DNA of 64,000 nt from the NCBI GenBank assembly GCA_964646405.1, contig CAZYDV010000003.1:1-64000 (forward strand), given 5' to 3'. Made by a program: the position numbers and the translations under genes. The notes beneath the pieces are model-generated. The model saw only the letters and a program-made list of their open reading frames with translations. It was not told where the DNA came from and searched no databases. The stretch is from CAKZSB01 sp964646405 (lineage in GTDB: Bacteria > Pseudomonadota > Gammaproteobacteria > Granulosicoccales > Granulosicoccaceae). This document shows positions 17,310 to 27,128 of this stretch, in pieces (the stretch's first letter is position 1; each line of letters begins with the position of its first letter).

Positions 17310-18140
17310 TCAAAAGCTGTAACTCAGACTGAGCGTTGCGATGTTGCTGTCGGCGACGTTCTTGCCATCTATCACCGATGCCAGTGTCAGACCCAGCCCA
17401 ACGCCGTTGGCCAACCCATAGTTGGCGCCGAAAATCACCCAGTTGGAGTCACGATCGGTTTCGGCAAACTGTTCGAAACTAAAATCCGGATCGTCTATAT
17501 CCACCGAGCTATTGGTACGAATGCCCGCTGCCGAAAGCGACAGACCCAGCCCTTCGACCGGTGTGGTGTAGTACAGGCTTGCAAGAAATTTGAAACCATC
17601 GGCTACACCATTGTCTCGCTGGCGATAGGTCAGGTCGCCAAAAGTGGCAAATCCATTCGACAACGACTTGCCGACCAGCAGACTGAGGTCGATGCCGGAC
17701 CCACCATCACCAATCGCATGAGTGATGTTGGTGTCGTAGTCCCCACCGACTGTATAGGCGATACGGCCCGACACAGTCGGAGTACCGTCGTCCAGCTCGA
17801 ATTCATTGAGAAACTGATAGGTGACACCAAACGTTGTATCGGCGATGTCGCTCTGTTCGTCCGGGTTATCGTCGAAGTTCGTGCGCGCGTAGCCTGTGCG
17901 AAAGTCGAAAGCCCAGATATCGTCGTATCCACGGCTCGCGTTCAGCCACAAGTAGGTGCCCTCCAAATCCCCCATCAGATCAATACTGTTTTCGCCAATG
18001 AAAAATCGGTCGGTAGAACCGGAGACCACATCCACGCGGAGCGTCGTCTCTTCGTGGCCCAGCAACCAGGGCGAGCCGTCGGCCAGACACGCGCCGGAAG
18101 CAAACAGCGCGCAGACGATAATTGGAGTTTTTTTCATCAT
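17310..18140 (-). CDS. Outer-membrane beta-barrel protein
   Basis: 276 residues from the ATG at 18140 (a second ATG is at 18137), giving signal peptide MMKKTPIIVCALFASGACLA. The mature protein alternates amphipathic strands (TYLWLNASRGYDDIWAFDFRTGYA, GVTYQFLNEFEL, GRIAYTVGGDY) and ends in LSLSYSF, with the terminal aromatic Phe used for Bam-dependent assembly. No substrate can be assigned. It lies 41 bp downstream of the DUF547 gene on the same strand. A longer in-frame start at 18206 would overlap that gene. Confidence 0.75.
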   Translation of the reverse strand: MMKKTPIIVCALFASGACLADGSPWLLGHEETTLRVDVVSGSTDRFFIGENSIDLMGDLEGTYLWLNASRGYDDIWAFDFRTGYARTNFDDNPDEQSDIADTTFGVTYQFLNEFELDDGTPTVSGRIAYTVGGDYDTNITHAIGDGGSGIDLSLLVGKSLSNGFATFGDLTYRQRDNGVADGFKFLASLYYTTPVEGLGLSLSAAGIRTNSSVDIDDPDFSFEQFAETDRDSNWVIFGANYGLANGVGLGLTLASVIDGKNVADSNIATLSLSYSF

Positions 18141-18180
18141 CAGGATCAAATCGTTCGATAAGTGAAATTCAGCGTCAGAC

Positions 18181-19038
18181 TTATTCACCACAGCTGGCCT
18201 CTTCATGGCAGTAACCGTTTAATGACCAATCGTATTCGTATTTCGGCAGGCCGGTAGCGGACGTCAGGCGCTGGGCAGCAGGTTCTGGCAGATGTTGCGA
18301 AAGTGTCGCCAGCACTTGCGGCAGGTTTTGACCGAAATCACCGGCATACCACTTAAAAAGGGAAGACAAATAGAGCGTGTCGCCGTCGAACCGAGCGGCG
18401 CGCTTGTGTTCCATGAAATCCGCCGCCGCCTCGTCGAGCTGTGTATCAAGTGTGGCGGCATCAAATGCCACGGGCGCAAGATCGGGACAGCCTATGCTGG
18501 CACAGTTGACTGCAAAATGAATTCGATAGTCATCGTACAGCGGCCGAATAATTCGGTGCTCAATATCATTGAGTGACAGATCGATTCCGTTTATCGCCAC
18601 TGCCTGATCATCCCACGGACCAAAACGGGTCACGTTGGAGCCAAGCGTTGTGATACTCGATACCGGATAGTTGCGAAGGATGAGCTGCACCGTCAGGGCG
18701 TTGTACAGATTGATCCAGAAAGCTTTTTGCGTGCTGCGGTTAAGCGTCAATGGGTCAATCGCTGCAAGCATCGCGATATACTCGTCGAGCGATTCATAGC
18801 CATCGTCTAAAAGCCCCTCATAGTCAAAGAGATTGACCCCGGACTCCGTCTCAACGACGAGATAGTCGTCGAGTAACTGCTGCCAGCCCGCATGATCAAC
18901 CTGGGCATCACTGCCCGCATCAAAGGCGCCAAAGCGCGTATCGAGCACCGGCGGGCTGGAAGGGCGCACATGCAGCAGGTATACCGCAGCGAACAGCAGC
19001 AGCGGAATCAGCGACGCGATCAGGATCCGACTACGCAT
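18181..19038 (-). CDS. DUF547 family exported protein
   Basis: 285 residues with one N-terminal hydrophobic segment (LIASLIPLLLFAAVYLLHV) acting as signal or anchor. The DUF547 core is clear: QKAFWINLYNALTVQLILRNYPV, GIDLSLNDIEHRIIRPLY, IHFAVNCASIGCPDLAPVAFDAATLDTQLDEAA and LFKWYAGDFG. The paired Cys of the NCASIGCP motif are present. The domain has been likened to a thiol-peptidase fold but its activity is not established. Likely periplasmic, and probably co-transcribed with the beta-barrel gene. Confidence 0.88.
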   Translation of the reverse strand: MRSRILIASLIPLLLFAAVYLLHVRPSSPPVLDTRFGAFDAGSDAQVDHAGWQQLLDDYLVVETESGVNLFDYEGLLDDGYESLDEYIAMLAAIDPLTLNRSTQKAFWINLYNALTVQLILRNYPVSSITTLGSNVTRFGPWDDQAVAINGIDLSLNDIEHRIIRPLYDDYRIHFAVNCASIGCPDLAPVAFDAATLDTQLDEAAADFMEHKRAARFDGDTLYLSSLFKWYAGDFGQNLPQVLATLSQHLPEPAAQRLTSATGLPKYEYDWSLNGYCHEEASCGE

Positions 19039-19089
19039 GAGATTCTCCGCGCCCTGTCATCTGCCTGTCGCTAACTGCGATGCAGCGAG

Positions 19090-19995
19090 TCACGGCTTTC
19101 TAACCGCAGCAGATGCCGGCAGACGGGTTGCTATGCGACGTCTAATCGGTACTGTCGATGGGCTGACCGGATCAGGAACTTGTGCGCTTGTGTCGCAACC
19201 GGTCATCCAGTGCTGGCGGATATAAAGTCGGGCGATGGTACCCAGGATGCCGTTGGCCGCACCGATGACGCCTCGGACTGTCCCACTGATTTTCGACTGT
19301 CCGATTCGCACCAGCGCGCTAACCGGTACTTCGCGCACGTGCAACGACAATTGCAGCGCTCTGACCTGCATTTCGACGGTCCATCCGTAGTGGCGATCAC
19401 TCATATTGAGTCGCTTGAGCGAACGATAATCAATGGCCCGAAATGGTCCAAGGTCCGTCACTGGTTCTTTCCACAAACGGCGTATGAGTGCACTGGCCAG
19501 CCAATTGCCAAAGCGTTGCGGGAGACTCAGCGCGCCTTTTTCACACTGCCCGATCGCTCTCGAACCGATGACCAGATTCGCGCCATTGACCAGTGGATCC
19601 AGCAACCCTGGTAACTCGCGTACATCGACTGAATCGTCAGCGTCGACGAACGCGACGAGATCATGCGCGGCGGGATGACGCAACGCCGCCAGACAGGCAG
19701 CACCATACCCACGCTCCGGCTCATGTACGACGACGGCACTATGCATTCGGGCTATGCTGGCTGTACCATCTGTGGAGCCGTTGTCGCCCACCACTATCAG
19801 GTCAACCAGGGGTTTCGAATCAGCCCGACACAGGTCTTTCTGTTGATCCGGGCATTGGGCCGGTCTGTTCGAAACTAACGCATCGCCACAATGCCGGCAC
19901 ACGCGTAACGAGTTCAAATCGGACAGGACTTTGCCTATCGATTGAGCCTCGTTTAATGCCGGAACTATGACAGCAACCTGTCGTCTTTTATACAT
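19090..19995 (-). CDS. Family 2 glycosyltransferase with a four-Cys insertion
   Basis: 301 residues from the ATG at 19995. The GT-A fold of GT2 enzymes is clear: VAVIVPALNEAQSIGKVLSDL, then VVGDNGSTDGTA, then the metal-binding VDADD (117-121), then GSRAIG and GPFRAI. It probably moves a sugar from a nucleotide or polyprenyl donor on the cytosolic side. Odd: between the first two strands there is an insertion with C33, C36, C48 and C56 (CRHCG...QC...LC), which could bind zinc; ordinary family members lack it. It is divergent from a GT-C mannosyltransferase-like gene, with only 26 bp between the two starts. Confidence 0.85.
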   Translation of the reverse strand: MYKRRQVAVIVPALNEAQSIGKVLSDLNSLRVCRHCGDALVSNRPAQCPDQQKDLCRADSKPLVDLIVVGDNGSTDGTASIARMHSAVVVHEPERGYGAACLAALRHPAAHDLVAFVDADDSVDVRELPGLLDPLVNGANLVIGSRAIGQCEKGALSLPQRFGNWLASALIRRLWKEPVTDLGPFRAIDYRSLKRLNMSDRHYGWTVEMQVRALQLSLHVREVPVSALVRIGQSKISGTVRGVIGAANGILGTIARLYIRQHWMTGCDTSAQVPDPVSPSTVPIRRRIATRLPASAAVRKP

Positions 19996-20021
19996 ACTCA
20001 CTCTGATTAGCTTGCACGTCG

Positions 20022-21425
20022 ATGGTTCAAACCCCCGAGCCCAAAGCATCACTTGAATCGTTTTTTGCCGGCCAGTTCAGAGACCGGGCATTTTTCATTT
20101 CGCTCGCACCAATCCTGGCTTTGTGGACAGTGGTATGTGTGATCTCACGGGATCCGGGCCGCTATGCGGTGCTGCAGTTTTTCACCGTATCTGCCCTGAT
20201 GCTGCTGATTACACTTGCGTTACTATATTTCTGCCATCGTCATCAACGCCGGTTACCGTTCACACTGATATTGCTCAGTGCGATTACGCTGCGACTCATC
20301 TCATTGACCGGCGAACCGCTATTCGAAGACGACTACTACCGCTATATGTGGGACGGTTACCAAACCGCCACCATCGGCAACCCCTACCTGCTCCCACCCT
20401 CGTATTTCTTCGATGAAGACGTGCCTCTTCATTTTGAGTCGATTCTGTCTCTGATCAATTACCCTGATGTAGCGACCGTCTACGGACCGTTTAGTCAGTG
20501 GATATTTGCATTGGCCTATCACATTGATGCGGCTGCCGTCTGGCCCTTGCAGCTACTGGCAGGCATCGCCGATATACTGGTGCTGTGTGCACTCTATGCA
20601 CTCGGCGCGGGCAATACGTTGCTGCTCTACGCCTGGTCGCCATTGCTGTTGAAAGAGTTTTCGCTAACTGCGCACCCGGATAGTTACGCCATTGCCGGCA
20701 TGGTCCTCGGGATTCTTGCACTGCAGCGCAAGCGCTTGCTTAGCTGCGGCATCGCGCTGGCAATCGGCTTTTCGGCGAAAGTGTTTACCCTGCTGGTCAT
20801 TCCATTCCTGTTGACTGCAACCCCGTCACTGCGCGCCTCAATCAAGATCGTGGCAGCATTTGCGGCAACCCTTGTCGGCATCACCACCTGGTACGGTGAT
20901 CTGATCATTTGGTTTCCGGAGGGCTTGCAGGCAATGGCACAGAACTGGCTCTTCAACGCGCCGCTATACCTGCTGTTTTTACCCTACCTTTCATTCCAGT
21001 CCGTAAAGATCATGTTGCTGGCTTTGTTTTGCATAGCCACGCTAATAATGTTACTGCCGCGCGCCAGCGTGTGGTGGCGCGCCGGCGGGCCAGAAAATAC
21101 CGACCCTGCCTGGGTGGACACCCGAGCAGGCTTCCGCGGAGACTGGCTCTTCATGATGTTTCTATTGTGCCTCCCGGTTGCCAACCCCTGGTATCTGGCC
21201 TGGGCGTTGCCGTTTGCCGTCTTATACCGCAGCGTCTGGGCATGGATCGCCAGTGTGGCGATATTACTGTCGTACCACTATGGTGTTTACGTGGGCGCCC
21301 CGGGCAGTGGCTACCAGCAACTGCGCGTTTCAATTGTATCTATCGAGTACGGCCTGATAGTCGCCGGCTGGGCGATTTCTATCGCGATGGCGTGGTATCG
21401 AAAAACTCCAGCCAGCGAGCGCTGA
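20022..21425 (+). CDS. GT-C fold integral-membrane glycosyltransferase (GT87/DUF2029-like)
   Basis: 467 residues with about 10-12 membrane segments. The first extracytoplasmic loop holds the GT-C acidic motif in LFEDDYYRYMWDGY and NPYLLPP, the region used by polyprenyl-phosphate-sugar transferases. Further motifs such as YAWSPLLLKEFSLTAHPD fit GT87-type mannosyltransferases. It probably uses a lipid-linked sugar donor made by the divergent GT2 (inference from the shared 26-bp start region). Substrate unknown. Confidence 0.85.
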   Translation: MVQTPEPKASLESFFAGQFRDRAFFISLAPILALWTVVCVISRDPGRYAVLQFFTVSALMLLITLALLYFCHRHQRRLPFTLILLSAITLRLISLTGEPLFEDDYYRYMWDGYQTATIGNPYLLPPSYFFDEDVPLHFESILSLINYPDVATVYGPFSQWIFALAYHIDAAAVWPLQLLAGIADILVLCALYALGAGNTLLLYAWSPLLLKEFSLTAHPDSYAIAGMVLGILALQRKRLLSCGIALAIGFSAKVFTLLVIPFLLTATPSLRASIKIVAAFAATLVGITTWYGDLIIWFPEGLQAMAQNWLFNAPLYLLFLPYLSFQSVKIMLLALFCIATLIMLLPRASVWWRAGGPENTDPAWVDTRAGFRGDWLFMMFLLCLPVANPWYLAWALPFAVLYRSVWAWIASVAILLSYHYGVYVGAPGSGYQQLRVSIVSIEYGLIVAGWAISIAMAWYRKTPASER

Positions 21426-21493
21426 ACAACAAAAATTGAACAGTCCGTTAGAGTTTTTCCAAAACGAAATGTCGGCTGCGCCTGCGACTCAGA

Positions 21494-21877
21494 CTAGCGC
21501 AACCGCAGCTTGAATCTTTTATTCAGGTAATACAGCACCGCCTGGCCCTGCTCTTCTGCAACCACGTCGGAGATTCGAAGATCCGGATTGTCACAACTGT
21601 ACAGGCTTGCGACAAAATCACTAGCCGGGCCGCTCTTAAAAGGACGCACCGATTTGCGGCTGAGTTTCTTCAGGCCATCGGCAGTTTTCAGGCAATACTG
21701 CAGGCGCGCGCCGTCTACTGTGCCGGACTTGTAGTGTGCCTTGCCCAGTTCGTATTGCTGATCAATCTTTCGTTGAGAAAATCCACCTTGATTGAACCCG
21801 CCACCGTCAGAGCCCAGAGTGACGGGGGACACGACCAATACCAGCGCGGCTGCTATCGAACGGATGACTAATTTCAT
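21494..21877 (-). CDS. Small secreted protein, function unknown
   Basis: 127 residues with signal peptide MKLVIRSIAAALVLVVSPVTLG. The mature part has ISQ-free repeats of the type KIDQQYELGKAHYKSGTVDGARLQYCLKT and two Cys (in LQYCL and LYSCD). The YELGKAxYKSG phrase recalls the start of small cytochromes c, but no CxxCH is present, so heme binding is not supported. I do not recognise a family. Convergent with the GT-C gene upstream. Confidence 0.65.
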   Translation of the reverse strand: MKLVIRSIAAALVLVVSPVTLGSDGGGFNQGGFSQRKIDQQYELGKAHYKSGTVDGARLQYCLKTADGLKKLSRKSVRPFKSGPASDFVASLYSCDNPDLRISDVVAEEQGQAVLYYLNKRFKLRLR

Positions 21878-22082
21878 TGCTGCTCACAAGTTGTGTTCGG
21901 TTTCTCTATCGACTCTACCTTGCAATTGAAGTTCCAGCGAGCGCAACGGTTCGGAACATCCCAGTCGAAAGGTGGGCGGTGTCCGTGGTGTTTAAGTGTG
22001 TTACCCCGGCACAAAGCAAAATTTCACATTTTCATCACAGCTGGTATTCTGAGCAGTGAATTCCACCGTAACAGGCACACTC

Positions 22083-22862
22083 ATGCCCGATATCGATCGC
22101 GCTGCAGAAGTCATTCGCCAGTGCTGGCGACACAATGACGCAATCGAATACAAGAAAGGGGACCTTTGGCCCGATACCGCCGAACAGGGTTACGCGGTGC
22201 AGGCACAACTGGCGAAACTCAGACGCGAACCGGTAGCCGGTTGGAAGATCGCTGCCACCGCGATCGCCGGAAGAACGCATATCAATGTCGATCGGCCACT
22301 GGCCGGACGCCTGTTCCCATCGATCTGCCACGGCGACGGCGCGGCCGTGCCGTTCGGGCGCAACCGCATGGCAGTGGCTGAGGCCGAGTTTGCATTCACC
22401 CTGGGCACAGACTTGCCACCACAAACTTCACCTTATAGCGATAGCGACGTACTGGCGGCCATTGAATCGGTCCACCCCGGGCTGGAATTCCCGGATTCCC
22501 GGTTTATCGATTTCACGCTTCCGGGAACCGCCGGGCTGATTGCCGACAATGCCTGCGCCGCACATTTTGTGTTGGGGGAAGCTTCGGCACAGTCATTCGA
22601 CGCCGCAACGCTCGCGGCCCATTCAACTACCCTCTACGTCAATGATGAAGCTGTCACTCAAGGACACGGTGCGGACGCGCTTGATGGACCAGTGAGCGCA
22701 CTCGTCTGGATCGCGAATACACTAAGCGAGCTGGGTATCGGTTTGACGTCCGGTCAATTCGTCACGACTGGCGTGACTGGAAAGCCCAGCCCGATAAGAA
22801 AGGGCGATTCGGTACGCGCTGATCTGGGCATCTACGGATCGGTGTCAGCCAGACTCGTGTAG
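22083..22862 (+). CDS. 2-keto-4-pentenoate hydratase-type (MhpD/FAH superfamily) protein
   Basis: 259 residues from the ATG at 22083 (a GTG nine codons upstream is possible). Family motifs: GWKIAATAIAGRTHINVDRPLAGRLF, a metal-ligand region AEAEFAFTLG, IESVHPGLEFPDSRF and the terminal GQFVTTGVTGKPSPIRKGDSV. The family hydrates 2-hydroxyalka-2,4-dienoates or decarboxylates oxalocrotonate in aromatic meta-cleavage pathways. No other meta-cleavage gene is nearby, so the actual substrate is uncertain. Confidence 0.85.
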   Translation: MPDIDRAAEVIRQCWRHNDAIEYKKGDLWPDTAEQGYAVQAQLAKLRREPVAGWKIAATAIAGRTHINVDRPLAGRLFPSICHGDGAAVPFGRNRMAVAEAEFAFTLGTDLPPQTSPYSDSDVLAAIESVHPGLEFPDSRFIDFTLPGTAGLIADNACAAHFVLGEASAQSFDAATLAAHSTTLYVNDEAVTQGHGADALDGPVSALVWIANTLSELGIGLTSGQFVTTGVTGKPSPIRKGDSVRADLGIYGSVSARLV

Positions 22863-22966
22863 AACCAAGCCACCGCCTGAGTGTCGAAGCTGTCGAAGAC
22901 ACGGGGCAGACAGACACGATTCACTCAACGCGTCTGCCCAACACTCACCTGCAGGGGATGTTAGCC

Positions 22967-23923
22967 ATGCAATCGATTGACCCGAATCTTATCCGACACA
23001 CCGCCGGCACTGTACTGGTGGCCCTGTTACTCACCGCCTGCGGCTCAGGCAATTCAGATTCAGCTTCCGATGACATTGAATCGATGGAACAGACAGAATT
23101 CCCCACCATCGATCCGACGACGCAAGTGGCAATCGACCCCTCACAAGCCGATCTGCTCGAACAGATCGGCCCCGAATCCATCGGCGGCAATAGTGACAAT
23201 GTACTCGCCGACGACAATGGCGATCTGCTGCCCGCCGTTTTTCCGACGGCTACTGGTATCGACCTCGCTTATGCACAATCGGGCGCAGCTCTGGTGATGC
23301 AGCTCAATGATTCGCTGGTACTACCCGCCGACATCGACGTCAACTTCGCCGATTGTGGCACCGCGAACGCGTTCTTCGTACCAGCCGGCTTCAGAGAGGG
23401 TCAGAGTGCCGGCGGCTCAATCATTATGTGCCACGAACTGACCGAACTATTCCTAAATCTCTTTGGTGACAGTGAGCAAGCCTTCCTCTCATCAACATTT
23501 GTACTGATGCATGAGTTGGGTCATGCCCTGGTTGATCAGCTGGACCTGCCAGTTCTTGGCATCGAAGAATCTTATGTAGATGGTATGGGTGCTGTGTTCA
23601 TGGGCGAGTCAGGGCTCTCCCTGGGCACCGTGCTGGCAGGCTGGTTCTTTTTCAGCCAGCCAGAAACACCCTTTTTTGACAGTCACCGCGCCGGACCACA
23701 ACGACTGGGGGATCTGGCTTGCTGGGGCGTTGGAGCGGATCCTTCATTGCTGGACGATCCGATGATCGACAGCATCGCACAACAGCTTATCACCGGCGGC
23801 AGAAACTGCACCGCGGAATACGCACAGCAACTGGATGGATTTAACGCGGTACTGGATCAGAATATTCGCGGCGGGCTCAGGACCCTATCGATACCGGATG
23901 TTGAAAGTACCGAATCGAACTGA
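22967..23923 (+). CDS. DUF4344 putative zinc metallopeptidase lipoprotein
   Basis: 318 residues from the ATG at 22967, which has AGGGG 9 nt upstream; an ATG at 22958 is too close to that site. Lipobox LLTAC (C25). The zinc motif HELGH (182-186) follows a CGTANAFFVP block and IIMCHELTEL, all typical of DUF4344. Proteolytic activity is predicted, not shown, for this family. Likely anchored in the periplasm. Monocistronic and convergent with the patatin gene. Confidence 0.82.
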   Translation: MQSIDPNLIRHTAGTVLVALLLTACGSGNSDSASDDIESMEQTEFPTIDPTTQVAIDPSQADLLEQIGPESIGGNSDNVLADDNGDLLPAVFPTATGIDLAYAQSGAALVMQLNDSLVLPADIDVNFADCGTANAFFVPAGFREGQSAGGSIIMCHELTELFLNLFGDSEQAFLSSTFVLMHELGHALVDQLDLPVLGIEESYVDGMGAVFMGESGLSLGTVLAGWFFFSQPETPFFDSHRAGPQRLGDLACWGVGADPSLLDDPMIDSIAQQLITGGRNCTAEYAQQLDGFNAVLDQNIRGGLRTLSIPDVESTESN

Positions 23924-23957
23924 CTCGCCCGCGTTTGGTTTTTACTAAGCGCAATTG

Positions 23958-26297
23958 CTAGCCCGCAAGCCAAGTGGCTATCTCGCGCCTCGCCGTTTGA
24001 TAGCCATCTTCCATAATCTGTTCACGGCTGTCGTAGTCCATCATTCGATACTTGCGAACAGGCGGATGAATCGACAAATCCGCGTGTTCCCTCTGTTCGG
24101 GCACCCGTCCTACCGCTCCAATGGCACTGATCGCCAGAATAGTCGCTGACAACGAGGGAGAACGATATGGCTTGATGAACGGAATAACTCTTCTGATCAA
24201 CTGCCGCCAGCCAGACAACGCCGTACCATACTCGAATTTTCCATGCATCCCGGTACCCCCGGAAACGTCAACACCAATAACGGTTCCACATCCAGGGTCG
24301 CTGCGCATGATCTCAACCGGCATCGCATTCAGCATGGCGCCGTCTGCAAGCAGACTCTCACCATCGGCTACCGGCGGCAGCATGATCGGCAGACTGGCGC
24401 TGGCTCTAACGTATTTCCAGAGAGCCCCCCGGCGATGAACCACTTCCGTGGCATCCGACAGGCTGATCGATACACAATAAAAAGACTGCCACAAATCTTC
24501 TATTTTTACATCACCAACAAAAGATCTCAGCAACGATGAAAACCGTTCGCCTTTAAACAACGAAGTGGAAGGGAACGTATAGTCATTCATGTTACTGCGC
24601 TTGCCATACTTGATCACAAGTTCGCGGGCCTGTTCATCATTGTGCCCCGCGACAATAATCGATGCTGAAATAGCACCTGCGCTTGCTCCACCAAAAAGAT
24701 CAATCGGCACGCCCGCTTCGTGCATGGCCCGTATGACCCCGACATGCGCAAACCCGCGAGCAGCCCCGCCACTGAGGACCAGGCCAATTCCGCGATGGGT
24801 AATCAACCGGGACACACGTGCAATGTCACTGGTGGCCGGATCTTTCCAGCTATCATCATCAGTATCTGACCACCGCACATGGTGATGAGAATCAACGGCG
24901 AGCCTGGCCAGCCATCGACTGGTGCCTTCGGGCATTGTGCGATTGTGTGGATGCAGCAATATCAGACTGCAGTCCGGATTCAATTGGGGTTCACTCTCGC
25001 GGTTACCAGCGCACAATGGCAGCTCAACGGCGTCGACATCATCGTCAGCAAAAGCGACGAATATCAGGTGGTCTGCCAACGCTGAAATTCTGGATAGCCA
25101 TTGTGTGCCACCCGCTTCATGCTGATGGTGAGTTGTGGCATAAAACAAATACTCGTGGCGTTCTTCCTGCTCGCCAATCCAGCCTGCCAGACGAAGCTCG
25201 GCCGGCGTACCGGCAGAAGCGTTGGCAATCCCCGGTTCGCCCAGTGCATTGTCGACCACTTGCTCATCAATGTAGCCAACGTTTATTTCCTCGCACGTTG
25301 TTTTTTTCTTTTCCCACGGATGTTCGATATGCCAGCACAGTCGCTTCGACAGCTTATCGATAGGTAAAACAGCTCTGGCGTCACCGGCGTGCAATCCAAT
25401 CACTGCAAACGTACGATTTTCTTTCTTTTGTGGTTTCGCCAGCCGACCCAGAATTCGCGAAGAAAAAAGTTCAGTCAGCGGTCTGGGGTATTTTTGTAGC
25501 AATCGATAGTAGGCATCCGTATCCAGCCTGCCAACCAGGCTGTCACGCAATGCATAGACAGTCGCATTGCGCGGCTCACCGCTCAGAAGCCCCATCTCTC
25601 CCACAGTCTGGCCGTGGCCAATGTCTGCCAGTGGCTTCAGATTGACGTGAATGCCGTCTGTAGGATCCGACTGATCAGCCGATGCAATCTCTTCAAAAAC
25701 ACGCAAACGACCGTGAACCACGATGTACAGCGAATCACTCTGTTCCCCCTGGGCCATCAGCCGATCACCCTTTGTTAACGCTACTAACTGAATTTCCTGC
25801 TGAAGATCATGCAGTATTGGCGCATCCAGCGCGCCAAGAACCTGGTTCTTGAACAGTGCGCTCGCAAGGTTGGCAGCTTGCAGTCTTGATCGCACTGCAG
25901 ACTCAACATTTTTGCGCAAGCCCGGCAGGCGCGCTGCCAGTTGATCAAACTCCTGCCGCGTAATGCGATATACGGTCGAGGGGCAAACAACTCTGACACT
26001 GGCAGAGCGCCTGGCACCGGTTAGTACAGCCGATTCCCCGACGGTTTGTCCGGGTAGAACAGTGTTGACCACTCGCTCTGTAGACTGTCTATCCAGCAGA
26101 AAAACTTCCAGCTCGCCGGACACGAGCAGATACATGTCTGAATCTTCTGCTCCGTTGCGAATGAGCAGCTGTCCCGACTCCAAACTTATTTCGGTGCAAA
26201 TTTCCGCCAGTGCTGCGCAAGTTTCGACGTCAAGCTGATCAAACAGATCGACAGACTGGATAAATCCCGGATTCAAAATCTTGACCAGTAGCGCCAT
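23958..26297 (-). CDS. Patatin-like phospholipase with two cyclic-nucleotide-binding domains (NTE-type)
   Basis: 779 residues. Two cNMP-binding domains (about 12-130 and 150-285) precede a linker and a patatin domain (about 495-700). The patatin part shows the oxyanion GGAARGFAHVG, the nucleophile elbow GASAG (S539) and the catalytic Asp in ADGAM (D652). The layout equals neuropathy-target-esterase-type lysophospholipases but without an N-terminal membrane helix. Ligand binding by the cNMP domains probably gates hydrolysis. It is about 22 kb from the class III cyclase in this window, so a functional link is only speculative. Confidence 0.93.
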   Translation of the reverse strand: MALLVKILNPGFIQSVDLFDQLDVETCAALAEICTEISLESGQLLIRNGAEDSDMYLLVSGELEVFLLDRQSTERVVNTVLPGQTVGESAVLTGARRSASVRVVCPSTVYRITRQEFDQLAARLPGLRKNVESAVRSRLQAANLASALFKNQVLGALDAPILHDLQQEIQLVALTKGDRLMAQGEQSDSLYIVVHGRLRVFEEIASADQSDPTDGIHVNLKPLADIGHGQTVGEMGLLSGEPRNATVYALRDSLVGRLDTDAYYRLLQKYPRPLTELFSSRILGRLAKPQKKENRTFAVIGLHAGDARAVLPIDKLSKRLCWHIEHPWEKKKTTCEEINVGYIDEQVVDNALGEPGIANASAGTPAELRLAGWIGEQEERHEYLFYATTHHQHEAGGTQWLSRISALADHLIFVAFADDDVDAVELPLCAGNRESEPQLNPDCSLILLHPHNRTMPEGTSRWLARLAVDSHHHVRWSDTDDDSWKDPATSDIARVSRLITHRGIGLVLSGGAARGFAHVGVIRAMHEAGVPIDLFGGASAGAISASIIVAGHNDEQARELVIKYGKRSNMNDYTFPSTSLFKGERFSSLLRSFVGDVKIEDLWQSFYCVSISLSDATEVVHRRGALWKYVRASASLPIMLPPVADGESLLADGAMLNAMPVEIMRSDPGCGTVIGVDVSGGTGMHGKFEYGTALSGWRQLIRRVIPFIKPYRSPSLSATILAISAIGAVGRVPEQREHADLSIHPPVRKYRMMDYDSREQIMEDGYQTARREIATWLAG

Positions 26298-26424
26298 GAG
26301 GCTTTTGTGACGTTTGAGTATCAGCTATAGATACCAACGACTCAATGCAGACAGTCTGGATTTTTACACTTCGTCGCAGGAAAGTTGCGTGTGCAGTCAC
26401 AACACCGCTTGGCCGTACGGGTGA

Positions 26425-27078
26425 CTACCCGCCCAGCCGCGACAACATAAAATCGGCAGCTTCCAGGATGTGCTCACGGGCAAGCTGCTCGGCCCGATCG
26501 CCATCACCGTCTGTCACACACTCCAGCAACACCTTGTGCTGATCCCAGATATTGCGCGGTTGATCGTCGCGAATCAGCACTTCGCCCATGACGCGCTGCG
26601 CCTGAATCCAGTGGGAATCCATCGCCGGCGCGATCAGTGGGTTGCCGGATAGCTCGTAGACAAACTGATGAAAAGCCATATCGGCTGCGATCATGTCGGG
26701 TACCGAACAATTCGCCACCGCTTTCTGCCCGGCCTGAACGTGGGCCCTGCCCTCTTTCACTGCACGTTCGGTATTGCCAAGCGCCGCCTGCCGAAAGGCG
26801 AGCCCCTCGATTACGGCTCGCATGTCGTACATATTGCGCACGTAGTCCAGATCGAGTGCGGACACCAGCAGGCCGCGCCCGGGGGCATCGCTAAGAACCC
26901 GTTGATTGCGCAGTAACAACAGGGCCTGCTGCACGGGTTGCCGTGAGACGCCCAGCCGTTGCGCGATCTGCTCCTGAATGATGCGTTCACCCGGTGCGAG
27001 ATTGCCGGAGGCTATTTCCGCCAGCACGGCTGCATGCACTCGCTCAACCAGTTTGGGGGAAGTATCTAGTTGTTTCAT
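26425..27078 (-). CDS. GntR-family transcriptional regulator, FCD subfamily
   Basis: 217 residues from the ATG at 27078 (alternative at 27090). The N-terminal winged helix (about 10-75) contains IIQEQIAQRLGVSRQPVQQALLLL. The C-terminal FCD domain (about 85-210) has the helical pattern with RAVIEGLAFRQAA, DMAFHQFVYELSGN and EHILEAA. The FCD His/Asp metal-site residues appear present. Such regulators bind organic acids and usually repress the adjacent genes. It is directly downstream of the TPP-enzyme gene. The 12-bp palindrome between that gene and the divergent ligase is its probable operator. Confidence 0.9.
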   Translation of the reverse strand: MKQLDTSPKLVERVHAAVLAEIASGNLAPGERIIQEQIAQRLGVSRQPVQQALLLLRNQRVLSDAPGRGLLVSALDLDYVRNMYDMRAVIEGLAFRQAALGNTERAVKEGRAHVQAGQKAVANCSVPDMIAADMAFHQFVYELSGNPLIAPAMDSHWIQAQRVMGEVLIRDDQPRNIWDQHKVLLECVTDGDGDRAEQLAREHILEAADFMLSRLGG

Positions 27079-27128
27079 GCGCGGAATCATATCGCATTGG
27101 AATAGCCGGTGCTGTGCACCACCAACCG

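Noticed and set aside
19996..20052. Longer start for the GT2 gene at 20052
   Set aside because: It would overlap the start of the divergent GT-C gene by 30 bp, and the added peptide (MMLWARGFEPSTCKLIRVS) has no role in the fold. The ATG at 19995 fits the family.
21494..21877. Small cytochrome c
   Set aside because: The YELGKAxYKSG phrase is suggestive, but there is no CxxCH, so heme binding is not claimed.
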